Notes under the pieces: model-generated
The model's database searches: none
Told to the model about the DNA's origin: nothing
Seen by the model: the letters and a program-made list of their open reading frames with translations, nothing else
In this document: piece by piece, positions 32,817 to 41,041 of the stretch
How positions within the stretch are numbered: position 1 is the first letter of the stretch
Layout: every line of letters starts with the position of its first letter
Source: JAFAHD01 sp963772515
Lineage (GTDB): Bacteria; Vulcanimicrobiota; Vulcanimicrobiia; Eremiobacterales; Eremiobacteraceae
Direction: 5' to 3'
DNA length: 64,000 nucleotides
Assembly: GCA_963772515.1 (NCBI GenBank)
Contig: CAVYXC010000003.1
Location: 372,001 to 436,000 of the forward strand
Made by a program: the position numbers and the translations under genes

Positions 32817-34022
32817 TTAGCGAACTCGCAGCCGTCGGAGCCGTTCGACGGCTTGGCCTTGAGCTCTTCGATCTTCTTCCACCGGCGCAACACTGGACGC
32901 CAAGGCCGCTACGCTTTGCAACTGCATATCGTGCGGCAGCCCGAAAAACCCCAAGACGCGGCTGAGCGGCGGTTGGAGCCATTCCGTCAGTATCCCCTTC
33001 AGCGCGGTTGCCATGAACGGCCGTTCGAACAACGTCCAGAACAGGGCAGCGACTGCGATCGAGGCACCCACGCTGCCAAAGAATCCCCAAGACGTGTTCG
33101 TTGCGACAAGCCCGATGACCGGTGATTGAACGAGATAGAGGCTATATGAGATGATCCCGATCGCGACCAGCGGACCAAAGCTCAGTGCGCGCCGCAGCCA
33201 AGAATAGGCACCGGCTGCGATGACAAAGAAAAAGCAGGCGAGTTGCCAGCCGAGCACCAGTACTGTATTGGTGAAATCCTCCGGCTCCGCCGCGACGCTG
33301 ACGCATATCGCAAGGATGGCGAAGAGCCCGGACCAGTTGCGGATCGGAAGCTGGCGGACTTCCACGTCTGCAGCGATGATGCCGAGCATGAACCCGGGCA
33401 TCATGAACAGATCAAGGCTCGCTGCGCGCGTGAAATACGCCAGAAAAACGAACGCGACCAGGACCAGACCGAAGGCTCTCGGCGACTTCGTCCAAAGCAG
33501 CAAGAGCAGTGGGAACAGAAAATACCAGCGGAACTCGACCGCAAGCGACCAGAATGCGGCGTTTAGCAGATGCGGGCGTTGATCCAAGAAGAGCAGCTGC
33601 TTGAGAACTTCGATTGGCGTGATGCCCGGATTGATGATATCGGGGGCAAACGCAAGATGCCAGCGCACGATCGAATAGAAAACCATTCCGGCGAAGCCGA
33701 TAGCGAACAGATATGGTGGCAGGATCCGTATGAAGCGATGTGCGAGATAGCGGGAGATGTCCAGAGTCGCGTTCCCCGTCGCATGCAACTTGGAGAGCAG
33801 CGGGTGGGATAGCACGAAGCCCGATATGACGAAAAACAGATCGACGCCGTGCGTCCCTTCCATCAATGCGTGGCCAAAGGTCAGAGCGTGCCCGAGCGAA
33901 GCCGCCTTAAAGTGAGCGTCGTACTTGGCCGCGTGATAGATCAATACGGAGAGAACCGCCGCAGCGCGCAGCCCATCGACATAGTGGATTCGTTCCCGCA
34001 ACGGGCTGGTGGCGGCGGCCAT
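32817..34022 (-). CDS. Acyltransferase 3 family membrane protein (OafA/YrhL type)
   Basis: 401 residues with about ten membrane helices. Begins RIHYVDGLRAAAVLSVLIYHAA, the family start with the catalytic-type His; HGVDLFFVISGFVLSHPL is the second hallmark. Such enzymes O-acetylate or otherwise acylate O-antigen, capsule or lipids. ATG 34022 starts one base after the upstream stop; a GTG at 34040 is possible. It ends in a basic Arg-rich tail. Last gene of a minus-strand run (41002 to 32817) devoted to sugar synthesis and decoration. Confidence 0.88.
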   Translation of the reverse strand: MAAATSPLRERIHYVDGLRAAAVLSVLIYHAAKYDAHFKAASLGHALTFGHALMEGTHGVDLFFVISGFVLSHPLLSKLHATGNATLDISRYLAHRFIRILPPYLFAIGFAGMVFYSIVRWHLAFAPDIINPGITPIEVLKQLLFLDQRPHLLNAAFWSLAVEFRWYFLFPLLLLLWTKSPRAFGLVLVAFVFLAYFTRAASLDLFMMPGFMLGIIAADVEVRQLPIRNWSGLFAILAICVSVAAEPEDFTNTVLVLGWQLACFFFVIAAGAYSWLRRALSFGPLVAIGIISYSLYLVQSPVIGLVATNTSWGFFGSVGASIAVAALFWTLFERPFMATALKGILTEWLQPPLSRVLGFFGLPHDMQLQSVAALASSVAPVEEDRRAQGQAVERLRRLRVR

Positions 34023-34023
34023 G

Positions 34024-34740
34024 CTAGATAGTATCGGCACGAACGGCCGCGCTCACCGGTTCTTGATGCAGCGCAGATAGCCGTCCGGGCGCGACCGTGA
34101 TGAGCAAGGTGTTCTCGAGCTCGCGATCGATCTCGAAGCGGCTGTCCTCGCGCAAGAACTGGTGGACTGCGGTCATCGGGCTGTTGCCCGGTGCCCAAGA
34201 CCGCTGCCCGATGTCCGCCGCTGACATGCGTTCGACGATCGTGTCCAGCACGACGATGTAGCTGCCCTGCTCGACGAGCGGTGCATAGGCGCGCAGCTCC
34301 TGCATGACGTGCGCTGCGCTGTGGTCCGAATCGAGCACGACGAGCGTGCGCCGGCCGCGCGCCGATTCGTGGACGCGCGCGACCACGCGCTCGTCCGTCG
34401 ACGAGCCTTCGATCAGGGTGACGCGCGCGCTCAACGGATGTGCTTCGATAGCTTGACGATTGTGTTGGCGGATCTCGCGCTCGACGCCGATGACGACGCG
34501 GTCCCCTCCGAGCAGTTCGAGCATCGAGGCCAAGAACAGCGTGCCGCCGCCGTGTGCCACGCCCGTTTCGACGATCGCGCCGGGCTTCACGCGCCAGATG
34601 ATCTCTTGCAGCGCGATCAGGTCCTGGGGGAACTGGATGACCGGCACGCCCAGCCACGTGAAGTTGTAGGGATACCGGTGCCGGCAACCGCGCAGCACGA
34701 ACTCATCCGCGGCGGCGCGCAGCTCCCGGTCGGCGGCCAT
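34024..34740 (-). CDS. CmcI-family (cephalosporin hydroxylase-like) SAM methyltransferase
   Basis: 238 residues. The SAM site is IVETGVAHGGGTLFLASML; acidic SAM ribose contact in VVIGVEREIR; LVVLDSDHSAAHVMQELRAYAPLVEQGSYIVVLDT is the family core (residues ~125-165). Named after cephamycin CmcI, but relatives in glycan clusters O-methylate sugars such as rhamnose. It sits between a C-methyltransferase and an acyltransferase, supporting sugar O-methylation (inference). The start is ATG 34740; the ribosome site is weak. Confidence 0.8.
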   Translation of the reverse strand: MAADRELRAAADEFVLRGCRHRYPYNFTWLGVPVIQFPQDLIALQEIIWRVKPGAIVETGVAHGGGTLFLASMLELLGGDRVVIGVEREIRQHNRQAIEAHPLSARVTLIEGSSTDERVVARVHESARGRRTLVVLDSDHSAAHVMQELRAYAPLVEQGSYIVVLDTIVERMSAADIGQRSWAPGNSPMTAVHQFLREDSRFEIDRELENTLLITVAPGRLSALHQEPVSAAVRADTI

Positions 34741-34779
34741 CGCGGCGATCGCTTTGGGATCCGATCGGATCGCGCTCGT

Positions 34780-36009
34780 TCATGCCACCACCTCGGGGGT
34801 TGGGATCGGCAGCACGAAGCGCCCGCCCCAGCGGCTCACGCCCGCCATCTGCTCGCGCACCTCGGGTGCGATGTTCCAAGGCAGGATCATCACGTAGTCG
34901 GGGCGCGTGTCGAAGATATGTTCCGGGGCGAATATCGGCGTGCGCACACCCGGGATGTATCTGCCTTGTTTGTGCGGGCTGCGATCGACCGTATAGGGCA
35001 GCAGATCGGTGCCGATGCCGCAGTAGTTGAGCAGCGTCGTCGCCTTCGCAGGCGCTCCGTAGCCGGCGATCGCGGAGCCTTCCGCTTTGGCCTCGCGCAA
35101 AAACCCCACCAGTTCTTCGCGCGTGCGCTCGACCCGCTGGGCGAAGCGCGCATACGTCTGCGGCTGCATCAGGCCTGCGGTTTCCTCGCGTCGCATCAGC
35201 GCGGCGACCGGCGCGCTCGCGGTTCTTCGCGCGGCGTGCGCCGCGTATACGCGCAGCGAACCGCCGTGCGTGCTCAGCTCCTCGACGTCGAAGACGCTCA
35301 GGCCGTGGAGCTCGAGCGCACGCGACGCCGTCGTGAGCGAGAAATACGAATAATGCTCGTGATAGATCGTGTCGAATTCGACGTGCTCGAGCATCTGCTG
35401 CACGTGGGGGAACTCCAACGTCAGCACGCCGTCCGGTTTGAGCAGCGTCGCCAGCGCCTCGACGAAATCGTGCAGCGCCGGCACGTGCGCGAGCACGTTA
35501 TTGGCGACGACAAGATCCGCGCTATGCCCCTGCGCGCGCAGTTCCCGAGCCACGCCGGCGCTGAGGAACTCGCAGACCGTCGGCACGCCGCGTTGCGTCG
35601 CGATGTCGGCGACATTGCGCGCCGGCTCTATCCCGAGCACGGGCACGCCGTCATGCGCGAATTCGGCCAGCAGATGTCCGTCATTGCTCGCGACCTCGAT
35701 GACGAGCGAATGCGCGTCGAGACCGCAGCGGCCGCGCATGCTGCGCGCGTAGCGGCGCACGTGGTCGAGCCACGTCGTCGAGTACGACGAGAAATACGGA
35801 TAATCGCGGAATATGCGTTCGGGCGCCTCGTACTCCGGTACCTGGACTAGCCAACAGTTTTCGCATGCGTAGGCGGAAAGTGGGTACATGACGTCAGGCG
35901 CGGCAAGATCGTCCGGCCCGACGAGCGCGTTTGAGAGCGGAGAGAGGCCGAGATCGATGAACGGCGCTCCCAGCGGGCGCCCGCACAATCTGCAGGCGTG
36001 CGCGTTCAC
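34780..36009 (-). CDS. Sugar C-methyltransferase (zinc-finger, Methyltransf_13/14 type)
   Basis: 409 residues, GTG start overlapping rfbG by 4 bases. Order: N-terminal zinc knuckle (CRLCGRPLG ... CENCWLVQV), SAM-binding domain (VIEVASNDGHLLAEF; VVANNVLAHVPALHDFV), then the C-terminal domain with GYGAPAKATTLLNYCGI and the sugar-site IYHEHYSYFS. This matches NDP-hexose 3-C-methyltransferases of the TylCIII/TcaB9 group acting on 4-keto-6-deoxysugars. Directly downstream of rfbG, whose product is a CDP-4-keto-6-deoxyglucose, so that is the likely substrate. Confidence 0.85.
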   Translation of the reverse strand: MNAHACRLCGRPLGAPFIDLGLSPLSNALVGPDDLAAPDVMYPLSAYACENCWLVQVPEYEAPERIFRDYPYFSSYSTTWLDHVRRYARSMRGRCGLDAHSLVIEVASNDGHLLAEFAHDGVPVLGIEPARNVADIATQRGVPTVCEFLSAGVARELRAQGHSADLVVANNVLAHVPALHDFVEALATLLKPDGVLTLEFPHVQQMLEHVEFDTIYHEHYSYFSLTTASRALELHGLSVFDVEELSTHGGSLRVYAAHAARRTASAPVAALMRREETAGLMQPQTYARFAQRVERTREELVGFLREAKAEGSAIAGYGAPAKATTLLNYCGIGTDLLPYTVDRSPHKQGRYIPGVRTPIFAPEHIFDTRPDYVMILPWNIAPEVREQMAGVSRWGGRFVLPIPTPEVVA

Positions 36010-37097
36010 GCTGCGACCAGCGCTTCATAGCGGGCGATATCGTCCTCCACGAGCGCGCGCGCCGCGGCGCCCGCCGCATGCCGCATATACCACTCCACGC
36101 TCCAGTCGATCGCCGTGGTCAGGTCAAGTTTGGCGCTCCATTCCAGGCGGTCCCGGGCTTTTGAGCTGTCGAGGCGCAGCACGCGCGCTTCCGGCGGATG
36201 CGCACTGCGGTCAAGGCGCCAGCCGGCGCCAGAGCCGTAGCGCGCCGCCGCAGCGTCCGCCAGCCACTCGACCGATTGCGTGTTCGAATCCGGGGGACCG
36301 AGATTCCAGGCCTGGGCGAACGACTCGGGCTTTTCCCACAAGCGCTGCGCCAGCACCAGGTACCCGCGCAGCGGATCCAAGATGTGCTGCCACGGGCGGA
36401 CGGCGGCGGGGTTGCGGATCAGCGCGGACTCGCCCTTCATAAAGGAAGCGATCAGATCCGGCAGCAGCCTGTCGCGAGCCCAGTCGCCTCCGCCGATCGT
36501 GTTGCCCGCCCGAGCCGTGGCGATGCCGCACGCGTGCGCCACGTCTGGACGCTCCCGCGGCGACGACGCCCGTATCGCAGCGGTGACAAGCTCAGCGCCG
36601 GCCTTGCTCGCCGAGTACGGATCGCTGCCCCCGAGGGCGTCTTCTTCCGTATGCGCGCGCTCGACGCCGCGCAGGTCGTAGCATTTGTCGCTCGTCACGA
36701 CGACGATCGCTCGCGCAGAGCGCGCGCGGGCAGCGGCTTCGAGCACATTGGCGGTGCCGGCGACGTTGACCGCATAGGTCTCAACGGGGCGCTCGTACGA
36801 CACGCGCACGAGCGGTTGCGCCGCCATGTGGATGATGATCTCCGGGTCGAAGCGTTCGATCTCGCCGCTCAGGCGGTCGCGGTCGCGGATGTCGCCGATG
36901 ACGCTCTCCACGCTCGACGCGACGTCGGCCGCGCCGAAGAGATCAGGAGTCGTGTCGGGTGCGAGCGCGTAGCCGCGCAGCCGCGCACCGAGGCGGTGCA
37001 GCCACAGGCAGCACCAGCTCCCTTTAAAGCCGGTATGGCCCGTGACGAGCACGCGCTTGCCGCTCCAAAACGCCGGAGCTACTGCCACGTCTTCCAC
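36006..37097 (-). CDS. rfbG: CDP-glucose 4,6-dehydratase
   Basis: 363 residues. Extended SDR: VLVTGHTGFKGSWCCLWLHRLG (NAD site), HMAAQPLVRVSYERPVETYAVN, VVTSDKCYDLRG, DPYSASKAGAEL (YxxxK), TARAGNTIGGGDWARDRLLPDL. This GHTGFKGSW and GGDWA pattern is specific to RfbG. Makes CDP-4-keto-6-deoxy-D-glucose from the rfbF product. GTG 37097 (GGAAGG upstream, 19-base overlap with rfbF) is preferred; GTG 37088 is the alternative. The open frame to 37235 lies antisense or in rfbF and is ignored. Confidence 0.92.
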   Translation of the reverse strand: MEDVAVAPAFWSGKRVLVTGHTGFKGSWCCLWLHRLGARLRGYALAPDTTPDLFGAADVASSVESVIGDIRDRDRLSGEIERFDPEIIIHMAAQPLVRVSYERPVETYAVNVAGTANVLEAAARARSARAIVVVTSDKCYDLRGVERAHTEEDALGGSDPYSASKAGAELVTAAIRASSPRERPDVAHACGIATARAGNTIGGGDWARDRLLPDLIASFMKGESALIRNPAAVRPWQHILDPLRGYLVLAQRLWEKPESFAQAWNLGPPDSNTQSVEWLADAAAARYGSGAGWRLDRSAHPPEARVLRLDSSKARDRLEWSAKLDLTTAIDWSVEWYMRHAAGAAARALVEDDIARYEALVAA

Positions 37098-37849
37098 GGC
37101 GCCTTCCCGCCGTTCCACAGATCGTTGAGGAGGTTGCGGTCGCGCAGCGTATCGAGCGGCTGCCAGAAACCCGCATGCACGAAGGCGGCGAGCTGGCCGT
37201 CGCGCGCCAGCCGCTCCATCGGTTCGCGCTCCCACGCGGTGTCGTCATCCGCGACGTAGCCGATCGCTTTCGGGGACAACACGAAATACCCGCCGTTGAT
37301 CCAGCCCGCGTCGTCCGACGGCTTCTCCGCGAACGCCGTGATCTTGTCGCGCGTCAGCGTGAGCACGCCGAACCGCCCAGGCGGATGCACCGCGGTGACG
37401 GTCGCGAGCGCACCTTGCCGGCGATGGAACTCGACCAGTGCCGTGATGTCCACATCGCTCACGCCGTCGCCGTAGGTGAAACAGAAATCCTCATCGCCGA
37501 TATATGGCGCGACGCGGCGCAAGCGCCCGCCGGTCGCCGTCTCCTCACCGGTGTCGACGAGTGTGACGGACCAGGGCTCTGCGCCGCTTTGATGGATCAC
37601 CACATCCCGCCGGCGCATGTCGAAGGTCACGTCCGATTGATGCAGGGCGTAATTCGCGAAGTACTCCTTGATGAGGTAACCTTTGTAGCCGCAACAGATG
37701 ATGAAGTCGTCGATGCCGTGGTGCGAATAGGTCTTCATGATGTGCCACAGCACCGGCTTGCCGCCGATCTCGACCATCGGCTTGGGCCGCGTCTGCGTCT
37801 CCTCGCTGATGCGCGTCCCCAACCCCCCGGCGAGAATCACCGCCTTCAT
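37079..37849 (-). CDS. rfbF: Glucose-1-phosphate cytidylyltransferase
   Basis: 256 residues. Nucleotidyltransferase start MKAVILAGGLGTRISEETQTRPKPM given as a region, residues 1-25; then PVLWHIMKTYSHHGIDDFIICCGYKG, TGEETATGGRLRRV, FTYGDGVSDVDI and INGGYFVLSP. These are RfbF hallmarks. Forms CDP-glucose from CTP and glucose-1-P, feeding rfbG. ATG 37849 has AGGAG 5 bases upstream. Starts the CDP-sugar section; the upstream GT2 gene ends 33 bases before it. Confidence 0.94.
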   Translation of the reverse strand: MKAVILAGGLGTRISEETQTRPKPMVEIGGKPVLWHIMKTYSHHGIDDFIICCGYKGYLIKEYFANYALHQSDVTFDMRRRDVVIHQSGAEPWSVTLVDTGEETATGGRLRRVAPYIGDEDFCFTYGDGVSDVDITALVEFHRRQGALATVTAVHPPGRFGVLTLTRDKITAFAEKPSDDAGWINGGYFVLSPKAIGYVADDDTAWEREPMERLARDGQLAAFVHAGFWQPLDTLRDRNLLNDLWNGGKAPWKTWQ

Positions 37850-37882
37850 AGGCACTCCTGACGCGCCGCCATCGGGCCGGCG

Positions 37883-38944
37883 CTAACGTTCGAGCAACGC
37901 GCGGACGCCCGCAGCGCGGACTGCGATGTCAGGCACCCGCTTGGCTGCGGTTCGACGGGCGAGCGAGGCGCGCATGCGCAGCCGCATCGATTCGAGCCAG
38001 ATGAGCAGGCGCTGCACGGGTGCACACGCCTCGCACACCCCGATCATCAGCAGCAGCGCGCCCGCCAGCGCCTTGTGTCCGAATTGATCGCTCAGCATCC
38101 GGGCGGCCGCCCGCGAGCCGGCCGCGTCGCCCCGGACCTGCGCTTTCACGCTGACCTCGAACAGCTTGGCCGGCAGCTGGGCGCGCAGGTTCGAAACCAC
38201 GCGCGACCGCACCGAGGGCTCGATCTCCGGGTCGCGCTCGAATTTGTCGATGATGCGCGAGAAGCTGGCCGCGATGCTGGCGTTCTCGTTCCCATAGATC
38301 GAATCTGCGTGCACGAACCAGGCCGCGCACGGCTCGAACGATATCAGCACCGGATACCGCACGGCGATGCGCAACTCGTAATCCAGGTCCATCGCGAACG
38401 GAACGTCTTCGTCCAGACTTCCCACGCGCTCGATCGCTTCGCGCTTGAACAGCACGCTCGTCCACGTCGGGTACCGGTTGTCGAGCATGCGCAACACCGA
38501 CTCGGGCGGCGCGTACAGCCCTTCGCGAGGCCACGCGTTCAGCGTCACGTTGCGCAGCGCGCCGGACGCGTTGAACTCGAGCGTCGAACCCGCGAACATC
38601 ATCGCTTCGGGCGCCCGGTCGAACCACCCCAGCGCCGTCGAGTAAAAGGCGGGCAGCAGCATGTCGTCGTCCGAGAGAAACGAGAAGAACGGCGTCGTCA
38701 CGTCCTTCATCGCCGCGTTGAAGTTCGCTGCCGCGCCGATGTTCTCGCTCCTGCGCTCGTAGGTCACGCGCGCATCGCGTGCCGCGATCTCGGCGACCAC
38801 GCCGGCCGTCTCGTCCCCGGATGCGTTGTCGTAGACTCGCACCGCGACGTCGCGGTAGGTCTGCGCGAGAGCGCTCTCGATCGCGCGCCGCAAAAGCTGC
38901 GGGCGCCGAAAGGTCGGTATGATCGTCGTGACGGTCGGCGGCAC
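37883..38944 (-). CDS. Family 2 glycosyltransferase
   Basis: About 353 residues. GT-A fold: TTIIPTFRRPQLLRRAIESAL, VRVYDNASGDETAGVV (nucleotide Asp), NIGAAANFNAAM, FSFLSDDDMLLPAFY (DDD metal motif), and FDRAPEAMMFAGS. Transfers a sugar from an NDP donor, probably to a growing surface glycan. No membrane helix apart from a hydrophobic patch near ~290 (ALAGALLLMIGVCEACAP). Start uncertain: GTG 38944 lies 16 bases after the epimerase stop but has no good ribosome site; a longer frame to 39106 overlaps the epimerase gene. Confidence 0.82.
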   Translation of the reverse strand: MPPTVTTIIPTFRRPQLLRRAIESALAQTYRDVAVRVYDNASGDETAGVVAEIAARDARVTYERRSENIGAAANFNAAMKDVTTPFFSFLSDDDMLLPAFYSTALGWFDRAPEAMMFAGSTLEFNASGALRNVTLNAWPREGLYAPPESVLRMLDNRYPTWTSVLFKREAIERVGSLDEDVPFAMDLDYELRIAVRYPVLISFEPCAAWFVHADSIYGNENASIAASFSRIIDKFERDPEIEPSVRSRVVSNLRAQLPAKLFEVSVKAQVRGDAAGSRAAARMLSDQFGHKALAGALLLMIGVCEACAPVQRLLIWLESMRLRMRASLARRTAAKRVPDIAVRAAGVRALLER

Positions 38945-38960
38945 CTTCAGGACGCTGCGT

Positions 38961-39830
38961 TCATGCGGCCACCCGCGATCGGTGCCACGCAATGGTCTCG
39001 CGCAAACCCGTCTCGAGCGTGCGCGCCTGGCGGCCGAACGCCGCTGCGAGATCTGAACCCGCGACGAGCGTCTGTGGCTCGTCAGCGCCGGCGGGCGGAC
39101 CATCAAATGCCAGCAGGTCAGGCCGGCCGGTCAGCCGCCCGATGCTCTCGGCGACGTGGCGAACGGTGCTGCCGGTTCCGGTGCCGATATCGTACGGCCC
39201 TTCGCGCTCGCCGCGCATCAGGTCTACGAGCACATCCGCGACGTCGCGCACGTGGATGAAGTCGCGGATCTGATCGCCGGGCGAACAATGCGCCATTCGG
39301 CCGGCCAGCAACGCGCCTATCACGGACGGCACGAGCCGGTGCGGCGCGTCGTGCGGACCGTACGGCAAGAAGATCCTGCCCCATGCGAAGCTGCCTCCCG
39401 ACGCGCGCGCCAGCGCGCGCATCGACTCGACCGCCTCGACCTTGCACTCGGCGTACAGCGAACGCGCGCCGGCGTTCTGGTACTCGGCAGACGTCCCCGC
39501 GAACACGGCGCGGCGGCCGCCATGAAGGAAAAAACTGCGCGCAAGTACGCGGCTGGCGTCCGCCCAGCGATGATTGATCTCGTCCGTTCGATACGTGGCG
39601 CTGCCGGCACCCCACGCCAGATGCAGCAGCGCAGCCGGTTTGACGCGGATGAAAAGATCATCGACCGAGCCGGCGTGCAGCAGATCGAGCGCCGCCCACT
39701 CGACCGCCGGAGAGAGGTCGGTGCGAGGGCGCCGCGCGACGGCGACGACGTCAAAAGGCGCGCCGCGCAGCGCCTCGAGCACGTGGCGCCCGATGAAACC
39801 GCTGGCACCGGTCACGATGAGGGCGCTCAC
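38961..39830 (-). CDS. NAD-dependent epimerase/dehydratase or reductase (extended SDR)
   Basis: 289 residues, GTG start overlapping the upstream methyltransferase gene by 4 bases. NAD motif VTGASGFIGRHVLEAL; LLHLAWGAG; FAGTSAEYQ (Ser); SLYAECKVEAV (YxxxK catalytic pair); DFIHVRDVADVLVDL; GTGTGSTVRHVAESI. Resembles WcaG-type epimerases and 4-ketoreductases of deoxysugar routes. In this cluster it could reduce or epimerise the CDP-4-keto sugar after methylation (inference). Confidence 0.85.
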   Translation of the reverse strand: MSALIVTGASGFIGRHVLEALRGAPFDVVAVARRPRTDLSPAVEWAALDLLHAGSVDDLFIRVKPAALLHLAWGAGSATYRTDEINHRWADASRVLARSFFLHGGRRAVFAGTSAEYQNAGARSLYAECKVEAVESMRALARASGGSFAWGRIFLPYGPHDAPHRLVPSVIGALLAGRMAHCSPGDQIRDFIHVRDVADVLVDLMRGEREGPYDIGTGTGSTVRHVAESIGRLTGRPDLLAFDGPPAGADEPQTLVAGSDLAAAFGRQARTLETGLRETIAWHRSRVAA

Positions 39831-41002
39831 GCCACGAGCTCGAGCGGCAGGCCCTCGTGTGCGATCAAGGCCGCGTTCTCTTCCATATAGTTCGGATTCA
39901 TCAACACGGCGACGCGCACCCCGCGCCGCACTGCTGCGTGCGGATCCACGATCGGGTGCCCCGTGCCCGGGGCGAAGCGGCCCTGTTTCGCGGGGTTGAG
40001 GTCGATGAGGCAGTCGAGCAGCGCGCCGTCCGCGTCGACGAGATCTGCGAGCGTGACGCCCTTAGCCCCGGCGCCCCACACGGCGACTTTGCCGTCATCA
40101 GCGAGTGCTTTGATTCTCTGCCGCCAATGCTCGACGAGCATGCCGTACTCCGCCGCGAACGCCGCCGTCAGCCCGGTCATATCGCCCGCGTCAGCGCGCG
40201 CGGGTTGTGGCGGCCCGGGGGCAGCGGTCAGCCAGGCGTATTGTCCGCTGAAAACGGCGCGCACGTCGCGCACGGCAAAGCCGGCACGCGCGAAACCGTA
40301 TGCAAGCGAGGCCGGGGTGAAGTACGAGCAATGCTCGTAGAACAAGTCCCAGATCACTCGGTTGCGCAGGATCCACTCGACCGATGGCGTTTCGAAGTAG
40401 ACGATCGCACCGGGCGATCCCATGAGAGCGCGATGCAGCGAACGCAGCATCTCCATCGGAAACTCCACGTGCTCGATGACGTGGCGGCAGACGACCGCGT
40501 CGACCGGGCCGATCTGCGTGCGCTCGTCGAAAAAAGCTCGTTCGAAGCGCAGGCGCCCGCCAAGATCCTCATCGGGCCCGACGTAACTGCGGTCGAAGCC
40601 GATCCCGCGCCCCTCGGGGATCGCGCCGACCACGCGGCGCAAGAACGATCCCTTGCCGCATCCGATCTCCACCACGCGTGCGCCATGAGGAAGGTCCGAG
40701 GCGATGCGCGCGGCGAGCTCATCCATGTGCGCCGCGAACGCCGGCGATCTATCCTGGGTGTTCTCGTAGCGCTGCCCGTAGGACAGCTTGCGCGCGTCGA
40801 ATGCTCGATTGAAGACGAACCCGCACGCCGGGCACACGACCAGCTCTAAGCGGCCGCGCTCCACGCCACGGGCTGACGCAGGATCGTCCATGAGCAGATT
40901 TTGGTGGACCGGAACGCGATCGCGCGCGTGGAAAAGGTGCACTGCGCCGGCGCCGCACAGCCGGCACTCGTCATGCGAAGCCGTCAGGTCGGCCGCGTCC
41001 AT
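39827..41002 (-). CDS. SAM-dependent methyltransferase with N-terminal zinc knuckle
   Basis: 391 residues from ATG 41002. CRLCGAG ... CPACGFVFNRAF forms the zinc site; SAM motif VVEIGCGKGSFLRRV; VVCRHVIEHVEFPMEML; then a C-terminal Methyltransf_14-like domain with VAVWGAGAKGVTLADLV and MNPNYMEENAALI. Same architecture as the gene at 34780 but divergent from it, so the cluster encodes two related sugar methyltransferases. Divergent from the DUF2079 gene with 39 bases between starts. A longer frame from 41086 would overlap that gene. Confidence 0.82.
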   Translation of the reverse strand: MDAADLTASHDECRLCGAGAVHLFHARDRVPVHQNLLMDDPASARGVERGRLELVVCPACGFVFNRAFDARKLSYGQRYENTQDRSPAFAAHMDELAARIASDLPHGARVVEIGCGKGSFLRRVVGAIPEGRGIGFDRSYVGPDEDLGGRLRFERAFFDERTQIGPVDAVVCRHVIEHVEFPMEMLRSLHRALMGSPGAIVYFETPSVEWILRNRVIWDLFYEHCSYFTPASLAYGFARAGFAVRDVRAVFSGQYAWLTAAPGPPQPARADAGDMTGLTAAFAAEYGMLVEHWRQRIKALADDGKVAVWGAGAKGVTLADLVDADGALLDCLIDLNPAKQGRFAPGTGHPIVDPHAAVRRGVRVAVLMNPNYMEENAALIAHEGLPLELVA

Positions 41003-41041
41003 ACGCGGCTTGGCTTGCAACGCAGGCCGGAGAAGTCCTCC

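Noticed and set aside
32817..41002. Possible horizontally acquired island at the sugar cluster
   Set aside because: No integrase, tRNA target, direct-repeat boundary or obvious base-composition shift is visible; without a genome background the idea cannot be supported.
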